Source: Ruminococcus sp.
GTDB taxonomy: Bacteria > Bacillota_A > Clostridia > Oscillospirales > Ruminococcaceae
Direction: 5' to 3'
Assembly: GCF_016283395.1 (NCBI RefSeq)
Contig: NZ_JAEEMU010000035.1
Span: 124,001-188,000, forward strand
DNA length: 64,000 bases
Positions within the stretch are counted from its first letter, which is position 1; the number at the start of each line of letters is the position of its first letter. The notes under the pieces were generated by a model that was given only the letters and a program-made list of their open reading frames with translations, was not told the origin of the DNA and did no database searches. Of this stretch, positions 1-7,252 are shown one piece after another. A program made the position numbers and the translations under genes.

Positions 1-1299
1 GGACGTACTTCCACATTCCTTGACATCTATATACAGCGTGACCTTGAAAAAGGCATACTCACAGAGGAACAGGCACAGGAGCTCATCGACCACTTCATCA
101 TGAAGCTCCGTATCGTCAAGTTCGCACGTACTCCTGAGTATAATTCACTTTTCTCAGGCGATCCTACATGGATAACGGAGTCTATCGGCGGCGTAAGCGT
201 TGATGGTAACCACATGGTAACAAAGAACAGCTTCCGTTATCTCCACACTCTTGAAAACCTTGGAACAGCTCCTGAGCCGAACATGACTATTCTCTGGTCA
301 ACAAAGCTGCCGAGAAAGTTCAAGGAATACTGCGCAAAAATGTCAATCAAGACATCATCTATACAGTACGAGAACGACGACATGATGCGTGTAATTCACG
401 GCGACGACTACGCTATCGCCTGCTGCGTATCATCAATGGTAGTGGGCAAGGAAATGCAGTTCTTCGGCGCAAGAGCAAACCTTGCAAAGTGTCTGCTCTA
501 CGCAATAAACGGCGGCGTGGACGAGCGTCTCGGACTCCAGGTAGGTCCTAAGTTCAGACCTGTTGACACTGAGTACCTCAACTTCGATGACGTATGGGAA
601 AAGTACATGGATATGATGGAGTGGCTGGCAGGACTTTACGTCAACACCCTCAACGTTATCCACTATATGCACGACAAGTACAGCTATGAGAGACTGCAAA
701 TGGCTCTCCACGACAGAGACGTTAAGCGTTACTTCGCAACAGGTATCGCAGGACTTTCAGTCGTTGCAGACTCGCTTTCGGCTATTAAGTACGCTAAAGT
801 AAAGCCAATTCGCAAGGATATCGAAATAAAAGACAAGGCAGGCAATGTCACAAGCGTTGCAAAGAACGTTGTCGTTGACTACGAGATCGAGGGAGACTTC
901 CCGAAATACGGCAATAATGACGACCGTGTAGACAAGCTTGCTGTTGAAGTAGTCCGCAGATTTATGGACTGTGTAAGAAAGCACCACACCTACCGTGACG
1001 GCGTACCTACAATGTCTATCCTCACAATCACATCAAACGTTGTATACGGCAAAAAGACCGGTAATACTCCTGACGGACGTAAACAGGGAGTGCCGCTTGC
1101 TCCGGGAGCTAACCCGATGCACGGAAGAGATACTCACGGTGCAGTAGCTTCACTTTCATCTGTTGCAAAGCTTCCGTTCAGACACGCACAGGACGGTATC
1201 TCCAATACCTTCTCCATAGTGCCAAATGCCCTCGGCAAGGATATGGAGGTATTCGCAGGAGAACTTGACCTTGATAAGCTCAGAGGAGAGGAAAAATGA
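1..1299 (+). CDS. pflB: Pyruvate formate-lyase catalytic body, 5'-truncated by window and lacking its glycyl-radical domain
   Basis: Formate C-acetyltransferase converts pyruvate and CoA to acetyl-CoA and formate in the cytoplasm by a glycyl-radical mechanism. The frame is open from base 1, so the N-terminal part is outside the window; 432 residues are visible against about 760 in the E. coli enzyme. The paired catalytic cysteines are visible residues 141-142 (bases 421-426, in [12 protein letters not shown]). The blocks [27 protein letters not shown] and TGNTPDGR match the family closely. The protein stops soon after [11 protein letters not shown], where the family normally runs on into the radical domain, and ends in a short acidic tail. 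It therefore lacks the radical glycine, which is encoded separately at 1664-1903. Its stop overlaps the next start (ATGA). Identity as PFL is secure; activity should depend on the separate domain. Confidence 0.95.
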   Translation, partial: GRTSTFLDIYIQRDLEKGILTEEQAQELIDHFIMKLRIVKFARTPEYNSLFSGDPTWITESIGGVSVDGNHMVTKNSFRYLHTLENLGTAPEPNMTILWSTKLPRKFKEYCAKMSIKTSSIQYENDDMMRVIHGDDYAIACCVSSMVVGKEMQFFGARANLAKCLLYAINGGVDERLGLQVGPKFRPVDTEYLNFDDVWEKYMDMMEWLAGLYVNTLNVIHYMHDKYSYERLQMALHDRDVKRYFATGIAGLSVVADSLSAIKYAKVKPIRKDIEIKDKAGNVTSVAKNVVVDYEIEGDFPKYGNNDDRVDKLAVEVVRRFMDCVRKHHTYRDGVPTMSILTITSNVVYGKKTGNTPDGRKQGVPLAPGANPMHGRDTHGAVASLSSVAKLPFRHAQDGISNTFSIVPNALGKDMEVFAGELDLDKLRGEEK

Positions 1300-1514
1300 T
1301 AACTCCCGATATGCTTGGCAAGACCGATGATCCGTCAGAGCTTGCAGACCTTATTGATCAGCTCATGGAACAGGGCAGCGGTCATGTGAATATAGTCTCG
1401 GAAAACGGCTCGGAACTGAAAGTCAACACCGTAAAGAGTACCGACATATGCGGCACAAAGGGTGCTTGCTGTCAGCCCACCGAGAACGCCATTGACGAAG
1501 ACGACGAATATTGA
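1296..1514 (+). CDS. 72-aa protein resembling the start of a PFL glycyl-radical domain, with a Cys-rich tail
   Basis: This small protein has no function I can name. Its ATG overlaps the pflB stop by 4 nt, which suggests translational coupling. Residues 2-11 ([10 protein letters not shown]) resemble the IVPNALGKD segment at the end of the PFL body. Residues 14-34 ([14 protein letters not shown] then SGHVNIV) resemble the start of the glycyl-radical domain in the gene downstream ([21 protein letters not shown]). The conserved RVSGYAV radical loop is absent. Instead the chain ends with Cys52, Cys58 and Cys59 and a strongly acidic tail (DEDDEY). It may be a decayed or repurposed duplicate of the domain, or a PFL-associated accessory protein. 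The homology is my reading by eye. Confidence 0.7.
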   Translation: MITPDMLGKTDDPSELADLIDQLMEQGSGHVNIVSENGSELKVNTVKSTDICGTKGACCQPTENAIDEDDEY

Positions 1515-1516
1515 TC

Positions 1517-1646
1517 AACTCATAATGCAGAATGCATAATTCATAATTATTGTGTCCCCTATCGGGGACAGATCGGAATAATATTTGAATATTTGAGTGA
1601 AAGCGAACTCCACAATTATGCATTATGAATTAAGAATTACGAATTA
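1517..1646. repeat. MITE-like inverted repeat between PFL parts
   Basis: AT-rich arms at 1517-1554 and 1611-1646 are imperfect reverse complements, built from variants of TGCATAATTCATAAT. Inside is a perfect 7-bp hairpin, TGTCCCC (1553-1559) with GGGGACA (1564-1570). A related arm plus a TGTC/GACA hairpin recurs after spoVAC at 60311-60356. The element fills the gap between the 72-aa gene and the glycyl-radical-domain gene. It carries no open frame with a ribosome binding site. Confidence 0.7.
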
Positions 1647-1663
1647 AAAAAAGGAGGATATAT

Positions 1664-1903
1664 ATGGATAACCAGAAACAGGTCGATAACCTCATTGAAT
1701 TACTTGACGGCTACGTTGAAAAGGGCGGACATCACCTCAATGTAAACGTTTTCACACGGGAAACACTCCTTGACGCTCAGGCTCACCCTGAGAAGTACCC
1801 ACAGCTCACCGTAAGAGTTTCGGGCTACGCAGTTAACTTCGTCAAGCTCACAAAGGAGCAGCAGGACGATGTTATTTCAAGAACTTTCCATTCTTCACTT
1901 TGA
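1664..1903 (+). CDS. Stand-alone glycyl-radical domain of pyruvate formate-lyase (GrcA/YfiD-like)
   Basis: This 79-aa protein is essentially the C-terminal glycyl-radical domain of PFL. The radical loop RVSGYAV places the radical-bearing glycine at residue 54, preceded by GGHHLNVNV and [10 protein letters not shown] and followed by [14 protein letters not shown] as in full-length PflB. The start is set by a strong Shine-Dalgarno sequence (AAAGGAGG) 8-9 nt upstream. In E. coli the autonomous cofactor GrcA (YfiD) can replace a damaged radical domain of PflB. Here the adjacent PFL body has no radical domain of its own, so this protein is presumably required for, and not merely a spare part of, the enzyme. 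No activating enzyme (pflA) follows; a terminator does. Confidence 0.9.
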   Translation: MDNQKQVDNLIELLDGYVEKGGHHLNVNVFTRETLLDAQAHPEKYPQLTVRVSGYAVNFVKLTKEQQDDVISRTFHSSL

Positions 1904-1909
1904 TATTAC

Positions 1910-1940
1910 AAAAGGCTGTACCATAATGGTACAGCCTTTT
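1910..1940. terminator. Bidirectional rho-independent terminator
   Basis: A 14-bp stem, AAAAGGCTGTACCA with TGGTACAGCCTTTT around a 3-nt loop, is flanked by A and T runs. It separates the convergent PFL operon and the CAP-dockerin gene. Confidence 0.85.
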
Positions 1941-1942
1941 TA

Positions 1943-2686
1943 TCATGTTGAGTTTTTAGCGTAGATACGAAGTATTATGGACGCATCTACCGAGTCAACG
2001 ATATTATCACCGTTCACCATAGAACGTGCTCTTTCGCTGGATTTCAGTGTATACGGCTTACCTACTGATGTTGCAGCGTACTCCTTTAACACAAGTGATG
2101 CGTCAACGGAGTCGATTCTTCCGTCATTATTTGTATCGCCGAAGCGCTCTGGATAATAAGCCACAGGGAAATTAGCCGAGCTGCCGAGGAAAACCTGTGT
2201 CCAGTAGTATCTGCCGCCCGAATAAGCAACGCCAACGCCTATATACTGGAAATTCGTGCTCAGTATACTTGCTCTGTGGTCGTTGGAATTCATCCAGCCG
2301 TTCATTACCGATTCAGGAGTCGTCTGACCCTGAGCTATATTCTCGCCCAGATAGTTCCAGTCAATTCCAAGATCATCGACTACGGAAAGGCCGTTTCTGC
2401 CGTCAGGACGAGTATGATCCCATAACTTTACAGTCTCCTTGGCGCGTATATCTGCCGCCCTCATAAGCTCAGGTATAACTCTATAAGCAGGCAGTCCTCT
2501 GCTTGCACGTTCTTTGTTTACAATTTTCAATACCTCGTAAGGAAAAGTACTCATATTCGAGGCGGTTACTGTTTCGTCCGATACAGGTGACACGATAAAT
2601 TCAGAAGTAGCTGCCGATGCAGCAGTTGAATTACATGATAGACCTGCAATTACTAAAGAAGTCAGGATCGCAGCTGTTTTTTTCAT
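1943..2686 (-). CDS. Secreted CAP (SCP/PR-1) domain protein with C-terminal dockerin
   Basis: This is a 247-aa exported protein. A signal peptide starts MKKTAAILTSLVIAG. Residues about 50-165 form a CAP domain, with conserved-looking stretches NKERASRGLPAY, LWDHTRPDGR, GENIAQG, WMNSNDHR and NFQYIGVG. Residues 182-247 are a dockerin with two Ca-binding repeats (DTNNDGRIDSVDAS and a second ending DSVDASIILRIY). The dockerin should attach it to a cellulosomal cohesin outside the cell. The role of bacterial CAP domains is poorly defined, so the substrate is unknown. The start at 2686 is chosen because GGAGG sits 8 nt upstream; an in-frame ATG at 2710 lies before that site and has no Shine-Dalgarno. 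It is a single-gene unit with its own promoter and terminators on both sides. Confidence 0.9.
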   Translation of the reverse strand: MKKTAAILTSLVIAGLSCNSTAASAATSEFIVSPVSDETVTASNMSTFPYEVLKIVNKERASRGLPAYRVIPELMRAADIRAKETVKLWDHTRPDGRNGLSVVDDLGIDWNYLGENIAQGQTTPESVMNGWMNSNDHRASILSTNFQYIGVGVAYSGGRYYWTQVFLGSSANFPVAYYPERFGDTNNDGRIDSVDASLVLKEYAATSVGKPYTLKSSERARSMVNGDNIVDSVDASIILRIYAKNST

Positions 2687-2755
2687 AATGATACCTCCAT
2701 AATAACACAATTGCCGAACGTTATCAAAACGAAAGCGAAAACATATCCCAAGGTA

Positions 2756-2784
2756 ATTATAGCATATTTTACTGTGTAAGTCAA
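2756..2784 (-). promoter_or_regulatory. Sigma-A promoter of the CAP-dockerin gene
   Basis: On the minus strand the -35 is TTGACT (2784-2779), the spacer 17 nt, and the -10 TATAAT (2761-2756). Transcription would start about 65 nt before the CAP gene's ATG. Confidence 0.8.
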
Positions 2785-2846
2785 CAAATTGGTTTTAAAA
2801 TATACATTATGCATAATTTGGAAGTTTTTAAAACATCACAATAAAC

Positions 2847-2874
2847 AAAAGGCTGTACCAATTGGTACAGCCTT
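2847..2874 (-). terminator. Terminator of rplJ-rplL
   Basis: A perfect 26-nt palindrome (AAGGCTGTACCA facing its complement, 2849-2874) is followed on the minus strand by TTTTGTTT. The stem sequence is almost the same as that of the terminator at 1910-1940. Confidence 0.85.
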
Positions 2875-2895
2875 GATGCTCGATAGTAATATAAA

Positions 2896-3270
2896 TTACT
2901 TGATCTCGATTGTAGCGCCAGCCTCTTCAAACTTAGCCTTGAGCTCGTTAGCCTCAGCCTCAGAAACGCCTTCCTTGAGAGCCTTAGGAGCAGCCTCAAC
3001 TACTTCCTTAGCCTCCTTAAGGCCAAGACCGAGAACTTCCTTAGCAACCTTGATAACAGCCATCTTAGCGTCACCGAATGAAGCAAGAATTACGTCGAAC
3101 TCTGTCTTTGCAGCAGCAGCGCCGCCTGCAGCACCGCCAGCAGCAGGAGCAGCAGCGATAGCAGCTGTTACGCCGAATTCTTCCTGGATTGCGTCTACAA
3201 GCTCAGAAAGCTCGAGAACTGAAAGAGTCTTGATATCTTCAACAAATTTTGTGATCTTCTCAGAAGCCAT
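2896..3270 (-). CDS. rplL: 50S ribosomal protein L7/L12
   Basis: This is the acidic stalk protein of the large ribosomal subunit, which recruits translational GTPases. The 124-aa length is normal. The N-terminal dimerisation helix ([19 protein letters not shown]), the Ala/Gly-rich hinge ([12 protein letters not shown]) and the C-terminal domain ([20 protein letters not shown], then [12 protein letters not shown]) are all present in order. It is the second gene of rplJ-rplL, 95 nt after rplJ, and is followed by the terminator at 2847-2874. A Shine-Dalgarno (AAAGGAG) precedes the ATG. Confidence 0.98.
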   Translation of the reverse strand: MASEKITKFVEDIKTLSVLELSELVDAIQEEFGVTAAIAAAPAAGGAAGGAAAAKTEFDVILASFGDAKMAVIKVAKEVLGLGLKEAKEVVEAAPKALKEGVSEAEANELKAKFEEAGATIEIK

Positions 3271-3365
3271 GATAATAATCTCCTTTAATTATATTTGCCC
3301 TTATTGGGCTGAGTTAAGCTGCGGAGCATATCTCCGCAAATGTGTGATGAAGAATGTTACTGCTA

Positions 3366-3881
3366 TTATGCAGCCTCTTCTTCCTTCTTCTTGTCTGCAA
3401 CAGCGTTGAGTGTAGCTGCCAGCTTCTGAAGGGGACCCTGCAGAGAGCCAACGAGCTGTGCGAGAAGAGTGTCCTTTGAAGGGATCTTGGAAAGAGCAAC
3501 AACTCCAGCCTGATCGTAGACCTCACCTTCAACGTAGCCAGCCTTGAGATTGAACTTCTCATCGCCGGCCTTCTCAGCGAACTTACCAAGGATTCTTGCA
3601 GGAGCTGTCTGGTCGTCGTTAGAAACGGCAAGAGCAGTTGTACCGTTGAGAGCTTCTTCAAATCCCTCGATACCGCATTCCTTGAAAGCACGGAGAAGCA
3701 TTGTGTTCTTTTCTACAAAGTAGTTAACGCCAGCCTCACGGAGCTCTTTTCTGAGCTTAGTATCCTCTTCAACAGTGATACCCTTATAGTCAACGAGAAC
3801 GCCTGATACGGAATTCTTGATGACCTCGGTGAGTTTCTCGACCTTAGCCTTCTTTGCTTCGAGTACAGCATTGCTTGGCAT
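3366..3881 (-). CDS. rplJ: 50S ribosomal protein L10
   Basis: L10 anchors the L7/L12 dimers on the ribosomal stalk. The 171-aa protein has the family N-terminus (VEKLTEVIKNSVSGVLVDYKGITVEE) and a C-terminal helical region ending in a KKKEEEAA tail. It is the first gene of the rplJ-rplL operon. The leader upstream (3890-4054) has the features of the L10 autoregulatory leader, so synthesis is probably controlled by binding of L10-L12 to its own mRNA. The ATG is preceded by CGGAGGTG. Confidence 0.97.
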   Translation of the reverse strand: MPSNAVLEAKKAKVEKLTEVIKNSVSGVLVDYKGITVEEDTKLRKELREAGVNYFVEKNTMLLRAFKECGIEGFEEALNGTTALAVSNDDQTAPARILGKFAEKAGDEKFNLKAGYVEGEVYDQAGVVALSKIPSKDTLLAQLVGSLQGPLQKLAATLNAVADKKKEEEAA

Positions 3882-3889
3882 AGTTTGTA

Positions 3890-4054
3890 TTCACCTCCGA
3901 ATGAAATTCATCGTATTCAGAGAGCAATAAAAAAGCCCATTCCGACAGCGCAGAATGGACAATGATAATTCTATCAATTGCTATTCCTCGGCGGGACTTA
4001 CTGAGCTTTCGCTCTGCCAGCTGTCTTTAGAATACGATACTGTTATTTCACAGC
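3890..4054 (-). ncRNA. L10 ribosomal protein leader (autoregulatory 5' UTR)
   Basis: About 170 nt separate the promoter from rplJ. On the minus strand it contains GCAGAGCGAAAGCTC, typical of the Firmicute L10 leader kink-turn region. Next comes a stem CCATTCTGCGCTGTCGGAATGG running into GCTTTTTTAT, which looks like an attenuator. The assignment rests on position, motif and this intrinsic-terminator shape; an Rfam covariance search was not possible. Confidence 0.7.
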
Positions 4055-4060
4055 TTGATT

Positions 4061-4089
4061 ATTATATCATATATTTCTCCGTTTGTCAA
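4061..4089 (-). promoter_or_regulatory. Consensus sigma-A promoter of rplJ-rplL
   Basis: On the minus strand the -35 is TTGACA (4089-4084), the spacer 17 nt, and the -10 TATAAT (4066-4061). Both hexamers match the consensus exactly. Confidence 0.9.
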
Positions 4090-4110
4090 GCATTTTCTTC
4101 AAAAAAATCA

Positions 4111-4145
4111 AAGAAAAAAGAGCACCTTGCAATGCTCTTTTTCTT
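4111..4145 (-). terminator. Terminator after the small exported protein pair
   Basis: A stem of AAGAGCA with TGCTCTT is extended by A/T tracts and followed on the minus strand by TTTTTTCTT. It lies about 50 nt after the stop of the 4194-4601 gene. Confidence 0.75.
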
Positions 4146-4193
4146 ATTACTATTTTATTCAAAAAGGGGGGTATCCTGTAACATCAGTTCAGA

Positions 4194-4601
4194 TCATACT
4201 TGGTAAACTTTTGGATCTTTCACATTAAAGAATATTTTCTTCTGGTTTGTCTTTTCATTTACAACAAGGAAGATGTTCTCTCTATCTATATAATTAGGGT
4301 TAGCGTGTGCAAGTCCGTCAAGATTTGCATAGTATACTTTTAATTTATCGCCCTTGACTAATGTTTTTCCGTTTCCGACAAATCTTCTGCCTTCGCCAAA
4401 AAACTTCAATTTAAACTGTCCGTTCCATACAACGAAGTCTTTTTCTTTTTCTTTCTCGTAAAGCTGAAGATTTGCATGCATGACGTTTTCATTTGCTGCC
4501 TTGGCAGTAAATGCTGTATCTGATGGGGTGTTTACCATTGCTGCATATGATGATGCTAAAAGTGAAAGTGCTGCAACTGCACCGATAACATTCTTTTTCA
4601 T
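4194..4601 (-). CDS. Small exported protein of unknown function
   Basis: I do not recognise this protein. It is 135 aa and starts with a signal peptide (MKKNVIGAVAALSLLASSYA). The mature part begins around AKAANENV, is basic, rich in Lys, Phe and Asn, and has a likely beta-rich body (FVVWNGQFKLKFFGEGRRFV, then GDKLKVYYANL). It has no cysteine and no membrane segment after the signal peptide. The start at 4601 is chosen over an upstream in-frame ATG because GAAAGGAG lies 8 nt before it. It is the second gene of a two-gene unit; the gene before it encodes a protein with a similar leader (both have VFTAKA or AFTAKA near the cleavage site). Confidence 0.75.
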   Translation of the reverse strand: MKKNVIGAVAALSLLASSYAAMVNTPSDTAFTAKAANENVMHANLQLYEKEKEKDFVVWNGQFKLKFFGEGRRFVGNGKTLVKGDKLKVYYANLDGLAHANPNYIDRENIFLVVNEKTNQKKIFFNVKDPKVYQV

Positions 4602-4627
4602 TTTATATACTCCTTTCAATACTAAGA

Positions 4628-5002
4628 TCACTTTGCTGCTTTCAGTGCAATAAGGCAATCGAGGTGTGGCTTGATGTAAAATCCGTACTTGTCATAGCCC
4701 TTACTATTAAGTGCTACAGTCTCGCCTACCTTGTATACCTTGAACACCTTATTAGGGAGGTTGGGAAGAGCTGCTGCATTCTGCTTTAATACAATACCGT
4801 TCTTTGTTGCTATAAAGGTCTTTCTTACACGGAATAATCTGTAAAATTCATTCTTAACAGGATTTACTGCATTGACGTTTTCTTCTGCTGCGACTGCCTT
4901 AGCTGTAAAAACTGTGGATGATGTGGTGCTTGCGTTCATTGCAACTGATGAAGTTGCTAAAAGTGCGAATGCAAGTGCTGCTGCGTTATACTTTGTGTCC
5001 AT
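4628..5002 (-). CDS. Small exported basic protein of unknown function
   Basis: No family is recognised. This 124-aa protein begins with a signal peptide (MDTKYNAAALAFALLATSSVAM), with a probable cleavage region at TAKAVAAEE. The mature part is basic and ends KPHLDCLIALKAAK, with a single cysteine. Segments such as VFKVYKVGETVALNSKG suggest a small beta fold. It is first in a two-gene unit with the 4194-4601 gene 26 nt downstream, and the shared leader style suggests both are exported together. A promoter lies at 5073-5100 and AAAGGA precedes the ATG. Confidence 0.75.
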   Translation of the reverse strand: MDTKYNAAALAFALLATSSVAMNASTTSSTVFTAKAVAAEENVNAVNPVKNEFYRLFRVRKTFIATKNGIVLKQNAAALPNLPNKVFKVYKVGETVALNSKGYDKYGFYIKPHLDCLIALKAAK

Positions 5003-5072
5003 TTTAAATTTTTCCTTTCATTATATGTTTTTAATTCTCTGCGGCTTTTGCCGTATTCATCTTACAGTTATT

Positions 5073-5100
5073 ATTATATCCAACATCAGCTTTTTCTCAA
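5073..5100 (-). promoter_or_regulatory. Sigma-A promoter of the small exported protein pair
   Basis: On the minus strand the -35 is TTGAGA (5100-5095), the spacer 16 nt, and the -10 TATAAT (5078-5073). Confidence 0.7.
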
Positions 5101-5150
5101 TAAAAAAGGAGTGAAGAAATACAAAGCAGGAGTAAACGGCGTTTTTATAC

Positions 5151-5186
5151 AAAAAAAGCCCGCAAAGGTAATTGCCTTTGCGAGCT
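5151..5186 (-). terminator. Terminator of the transketolase operon
   Basis: The stem CGCAAAGG with CCTTTGCG (5161-5168 and 5175-5182) is followed on the minus strand by GGGCTTTTTTT. Confidence 0.85.
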
Positions 5187-5207
5187 CTTCATATCATGAA
5201 TGTTATA

Positions 5208-6152
5208 TTACTTTTTAAGAGCAGCCTTTACTGTCTTAACGATGTTCTCAGCTGAAAGACCGAACTCCTTGAGAAGATCAACAGCAGGACCTGAATGTCC
5301 GAACTCGTCGTTTACACCGATCTTAACAACAGGAACAGGACAGCAGCAAGTTACTGCCTCAGCTACTGCTGAACCAAGACCGCCGATGATGCTGTGCTCT
5401 TCAGCAGTTACGATAAGACCTGTTTCCTTAGCGCACTTGCAGATAAGCTCCTTATCAAGAGGCTTGATAGTGTGGATATTTACTACTCTTGCAGAGATAC
5501 CCTCAGCTTCGAGAGTCTTTGCAGCTTCAACAGCCTCATTTACCATAAGACCTGTAGCAACGATAGTAACGTCCTTACCGTCCTTCATAACAACGCCCTT
5601 GCCAAGCTCAAACTTGTAAGTTGCAGCGTCATTTATAACAGGAACAGCAAGTCTGCCGAAACGCATATATACAGGACCGTTGAAGTCGAGAGCAGCCTTT
5701 ACAGCAGCCTTAGCTTCAACATCATCACAAGGATTGATGATAGTCATGCCGGGGATAGTTCTCATAAGAGCGATATCCTCGTTGCACTGATGTGTAGCAC
5801 CGTCCTCACCAACAGATATACCTGCGTGTGTAGCGCCGATCTTTACGTTGAGGTGTGGATAACCGATAGAGTTTCTTACTATTTCAAAAGCTCTTCCTGC
5901 TGCGAACATTGCGAATGTGCTTGCGAAAGGTATTTTACCGCATGCTGCAAGACCTGCTGCAACGCCCATCATGTTAGCCTCTGCGATACCGCAGTCGAAG
6001 AAACGATCGGGATAAGCCTTCTTGAAGATACCTGTCTTTGTTGCAGCAGCAAGGTCTGCATCGAGAACTACTAAATCCTTATATTCCTCGGCATACTCCT
6101 TGAGAGCCTCGCCGTAGCTTTCTCTGGTAGCCTTTTTGATTACATCTGCCAT
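5208..6152 (-). CDS. Transketolase C-terminal subunit (pyrimidine-binding and C-terminal domains)
   Basis: Transketolase moves two-carbon units between sugar phosphates in the non-oxidative pentose phosphate pathway with thiamine diphosphate. In many Firmicutes and archaea it is made as two polypeptides; this is the 314-aa second half. The pyrimidine-binding domain opens the chain (LDADLAAATKTGIFKKAYPDR, then FFDCGIAEANMMGVAAGLA), with the catalytic Glu expected in IAEAN. The transketolase C-terminal domain follows (VTIVATGLMVNEAVEAAK). It lies 5 nt after the N-terminal subunit, as expected for a stoichiometric heteromer. DXS-like proteins share this fold, but the pairing with the upstream subunit favours transketolase. 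Confidence 0.93.
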   Translation of the reverse strand: MADVIKKATRESYGEALKEYAEEYKDLVVLDADLAAATKTGIFKKAYPDRFFDCGIAEANMMGVAAGLAACGKIPFASTFAMFAAGRAFEIVRNSIGYPHLNVKIGATHAGISVGEDGATHQCNEDIALMRTIPGMTIINPCDDVEAKAAVKAALDFNGPVYMRFGRLAVPVINDAATYKFELGKGVVMKDGKDVTIVATGLMVNEAVEAAKTLEAEGISARVVNIHTIKPLDKELICKCAKETGLIVTAEEHSIIGGLGSAVAEAVTCCCPVPVVKIGVNDEFGHSGPAVDLLKEFGLSAENIVKTVKAALKK

Positions 6153-6157
6153 GATAA

Positions 6158-6997
6158 TTAGTCCTCCAATTCCTTTAACTGCGCATTCAGCTCTGACATT
6201 GCCTGATCGTACTGTTCCTTGTTAGGAGCTGTACCGTGCCAGCCTACCTGATTTTCCATGAATGAAACGCCCTTGCCCTTTACAGACTTCTGAATGATAG
6301 CAACAGGCTTGTCCTTTACTGACTCAGCTTCTGTGAAAGCTCTGTCGATATCGTCAAAGTCGTGAGCGTCCATAGTGATAACGTGCCAGCCGAAAGCTGC
6401 AAATTTATCTGTGATAGGCTCAGGTGAGCATACCTCAGTTATAGGACCGTCGATCTGAAGTCCGTTGTTGTCTACTATAGCAACGAGGTTTGTGAGCTTC
6501 TTGTGAGCTGCAAACATAGCTGCTTCCCATACCTGACCCTCTTCGATCTCGCCGTCGCCGAGGATAGTGTATACCTTATATGACTTGCCATCGATCTTGC
6601 CGGCAAGAGCCATACCGCAAGCAGCGGAGATTCCCTGTCCGAGTGAGCCGCTTGACATATCAACACCTGGGATATGGATACATGGATGTCCCTGTAAGAG
6701 CGCACCGATGTGGCGGAGAGACTTGAGCTCTTCTACAGAAAAATAGCCCTTCTGTGCAAGTACAGAGTAAAGAGCAGGAGCTGTATGACCCTTTGAGAGT
6801 ACGAGACGGTCTCTGTCGGGAGCGTCAGGATTTTTAGGATCGTTGTTCATCTTGTTGAAGTAGAGGTAAGTCAGGGTATCGCTTATCGAGAGCGAGCCGC
6901 CCGGATGACCTGATTTAGCGTTATATGTGCCTTCGATAACGCCCATTCTAACCTTGCAGGCTGTTTTCTGCAATTCTTTTTTGATATTTGCGTCCAT
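6158..6997 (-). CDS. Transketolase N-terminal subunit (TPP diphosphate-binding)
   Basis: This is the first half of a two-subunit transketolase, 279 aa. It has the family N-terminus (GHPGGSLSISDTLTYLYF), the thiamine-diphosphate motif GDGEIEEGQVWEA followed by DNNGLQIDG, and SSGSLGQGIS. The start at 6997 (MDANIKK) is preferred over the in-frame ATG at 7009 because GGAGGT lies between them at correct spacing from 6997. It is transcribed from the promoter at 7200-7228 through a leader of about 195 nt, with the C-terminal subunit directly downstream. Confidence 0.93.
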   Translation of the reverse strand: MDANIKKELQKTACKVRMGVIEGTYNAKSGHPGGSLSISDTLTYLYFNKMNNDPKNPDAPDRDRLVLSKGHTAPALYSVLAQKGYFSVEELKSLRHIGALLQGHPCIHIPGVDMSSGSLGQGISAACGMALAGKIDGKSYKVYTILGDGEIEEGQVWEAAMFAAHKKLTNLVAIVDNNGLQIDGPITEVCSPEPITDKFAAFGWHVITMDAHDFDDIDRAFTEAESVKDKPVAIIQKSVKGKGVSFMENQVGWHGTAPNKEQYDQAMSELNAQLKELED

Positions 6998-7199
6998 ATT
7001 GACCTCCATGATCTTTATTTAACGGCATACGCCGTGATTTGTTTGACAGCAGAAGGCGGGTGACTCGGTCGCCCCCTAATATTGCTCATGTACCTAACTT
7101 TTCATTGGCTCATATTATTGTCGCAGGTACAAAAAGCAATAGCAATAATTATTAATTATTCAGACAGCCGCCCGCCCCTGCAATAAAAGCTATGTATTT

Positions 7200-7228
7200 A
7201 TTATACCGCAAAAATTGTATCATTGCAA
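7200..7228 (-). promoter_or_regulatory. Sigma-A promoter of the split transketolase
   Basis: On the minus strand the -35 is TTGCAA (7228-7223), the spacer 17 nt, and the -10 TATAAT (7205-7200). The leader (about 6998-7193) contains several short inverted repeats, including AACGGCATACGCCGT near the start codon. Confidence 0.75.
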
Positions 7229-7252
7229 GACTTTTCTTGCGGTTTATATTCA

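Noticed and set aside
1..1903. pflB as a simple frameshifted pseudogene
   Set aside because: The radical-domain gene has its own strong ribosome binding site, its protein sequence is well preserved to the C-terminus, and the body ends in an ATGA-coupled junction, which points to separate genes and not decay. Sequencing error cannot be wholly excluded.
2197..2466. Plus-strand open frame opposite the CAP gene
   Set aside because: It lies wholly opposite a well-supported gene, has no ribosome binding site and gives no recognisable protein; many similar shadows were left out.
6998..7199. TPP riboswitch in the transketolase leader
   Set aside because: The conserved CTGAGA and ACCTGAT elements of the thi box are not found, although the leader is long and structured.
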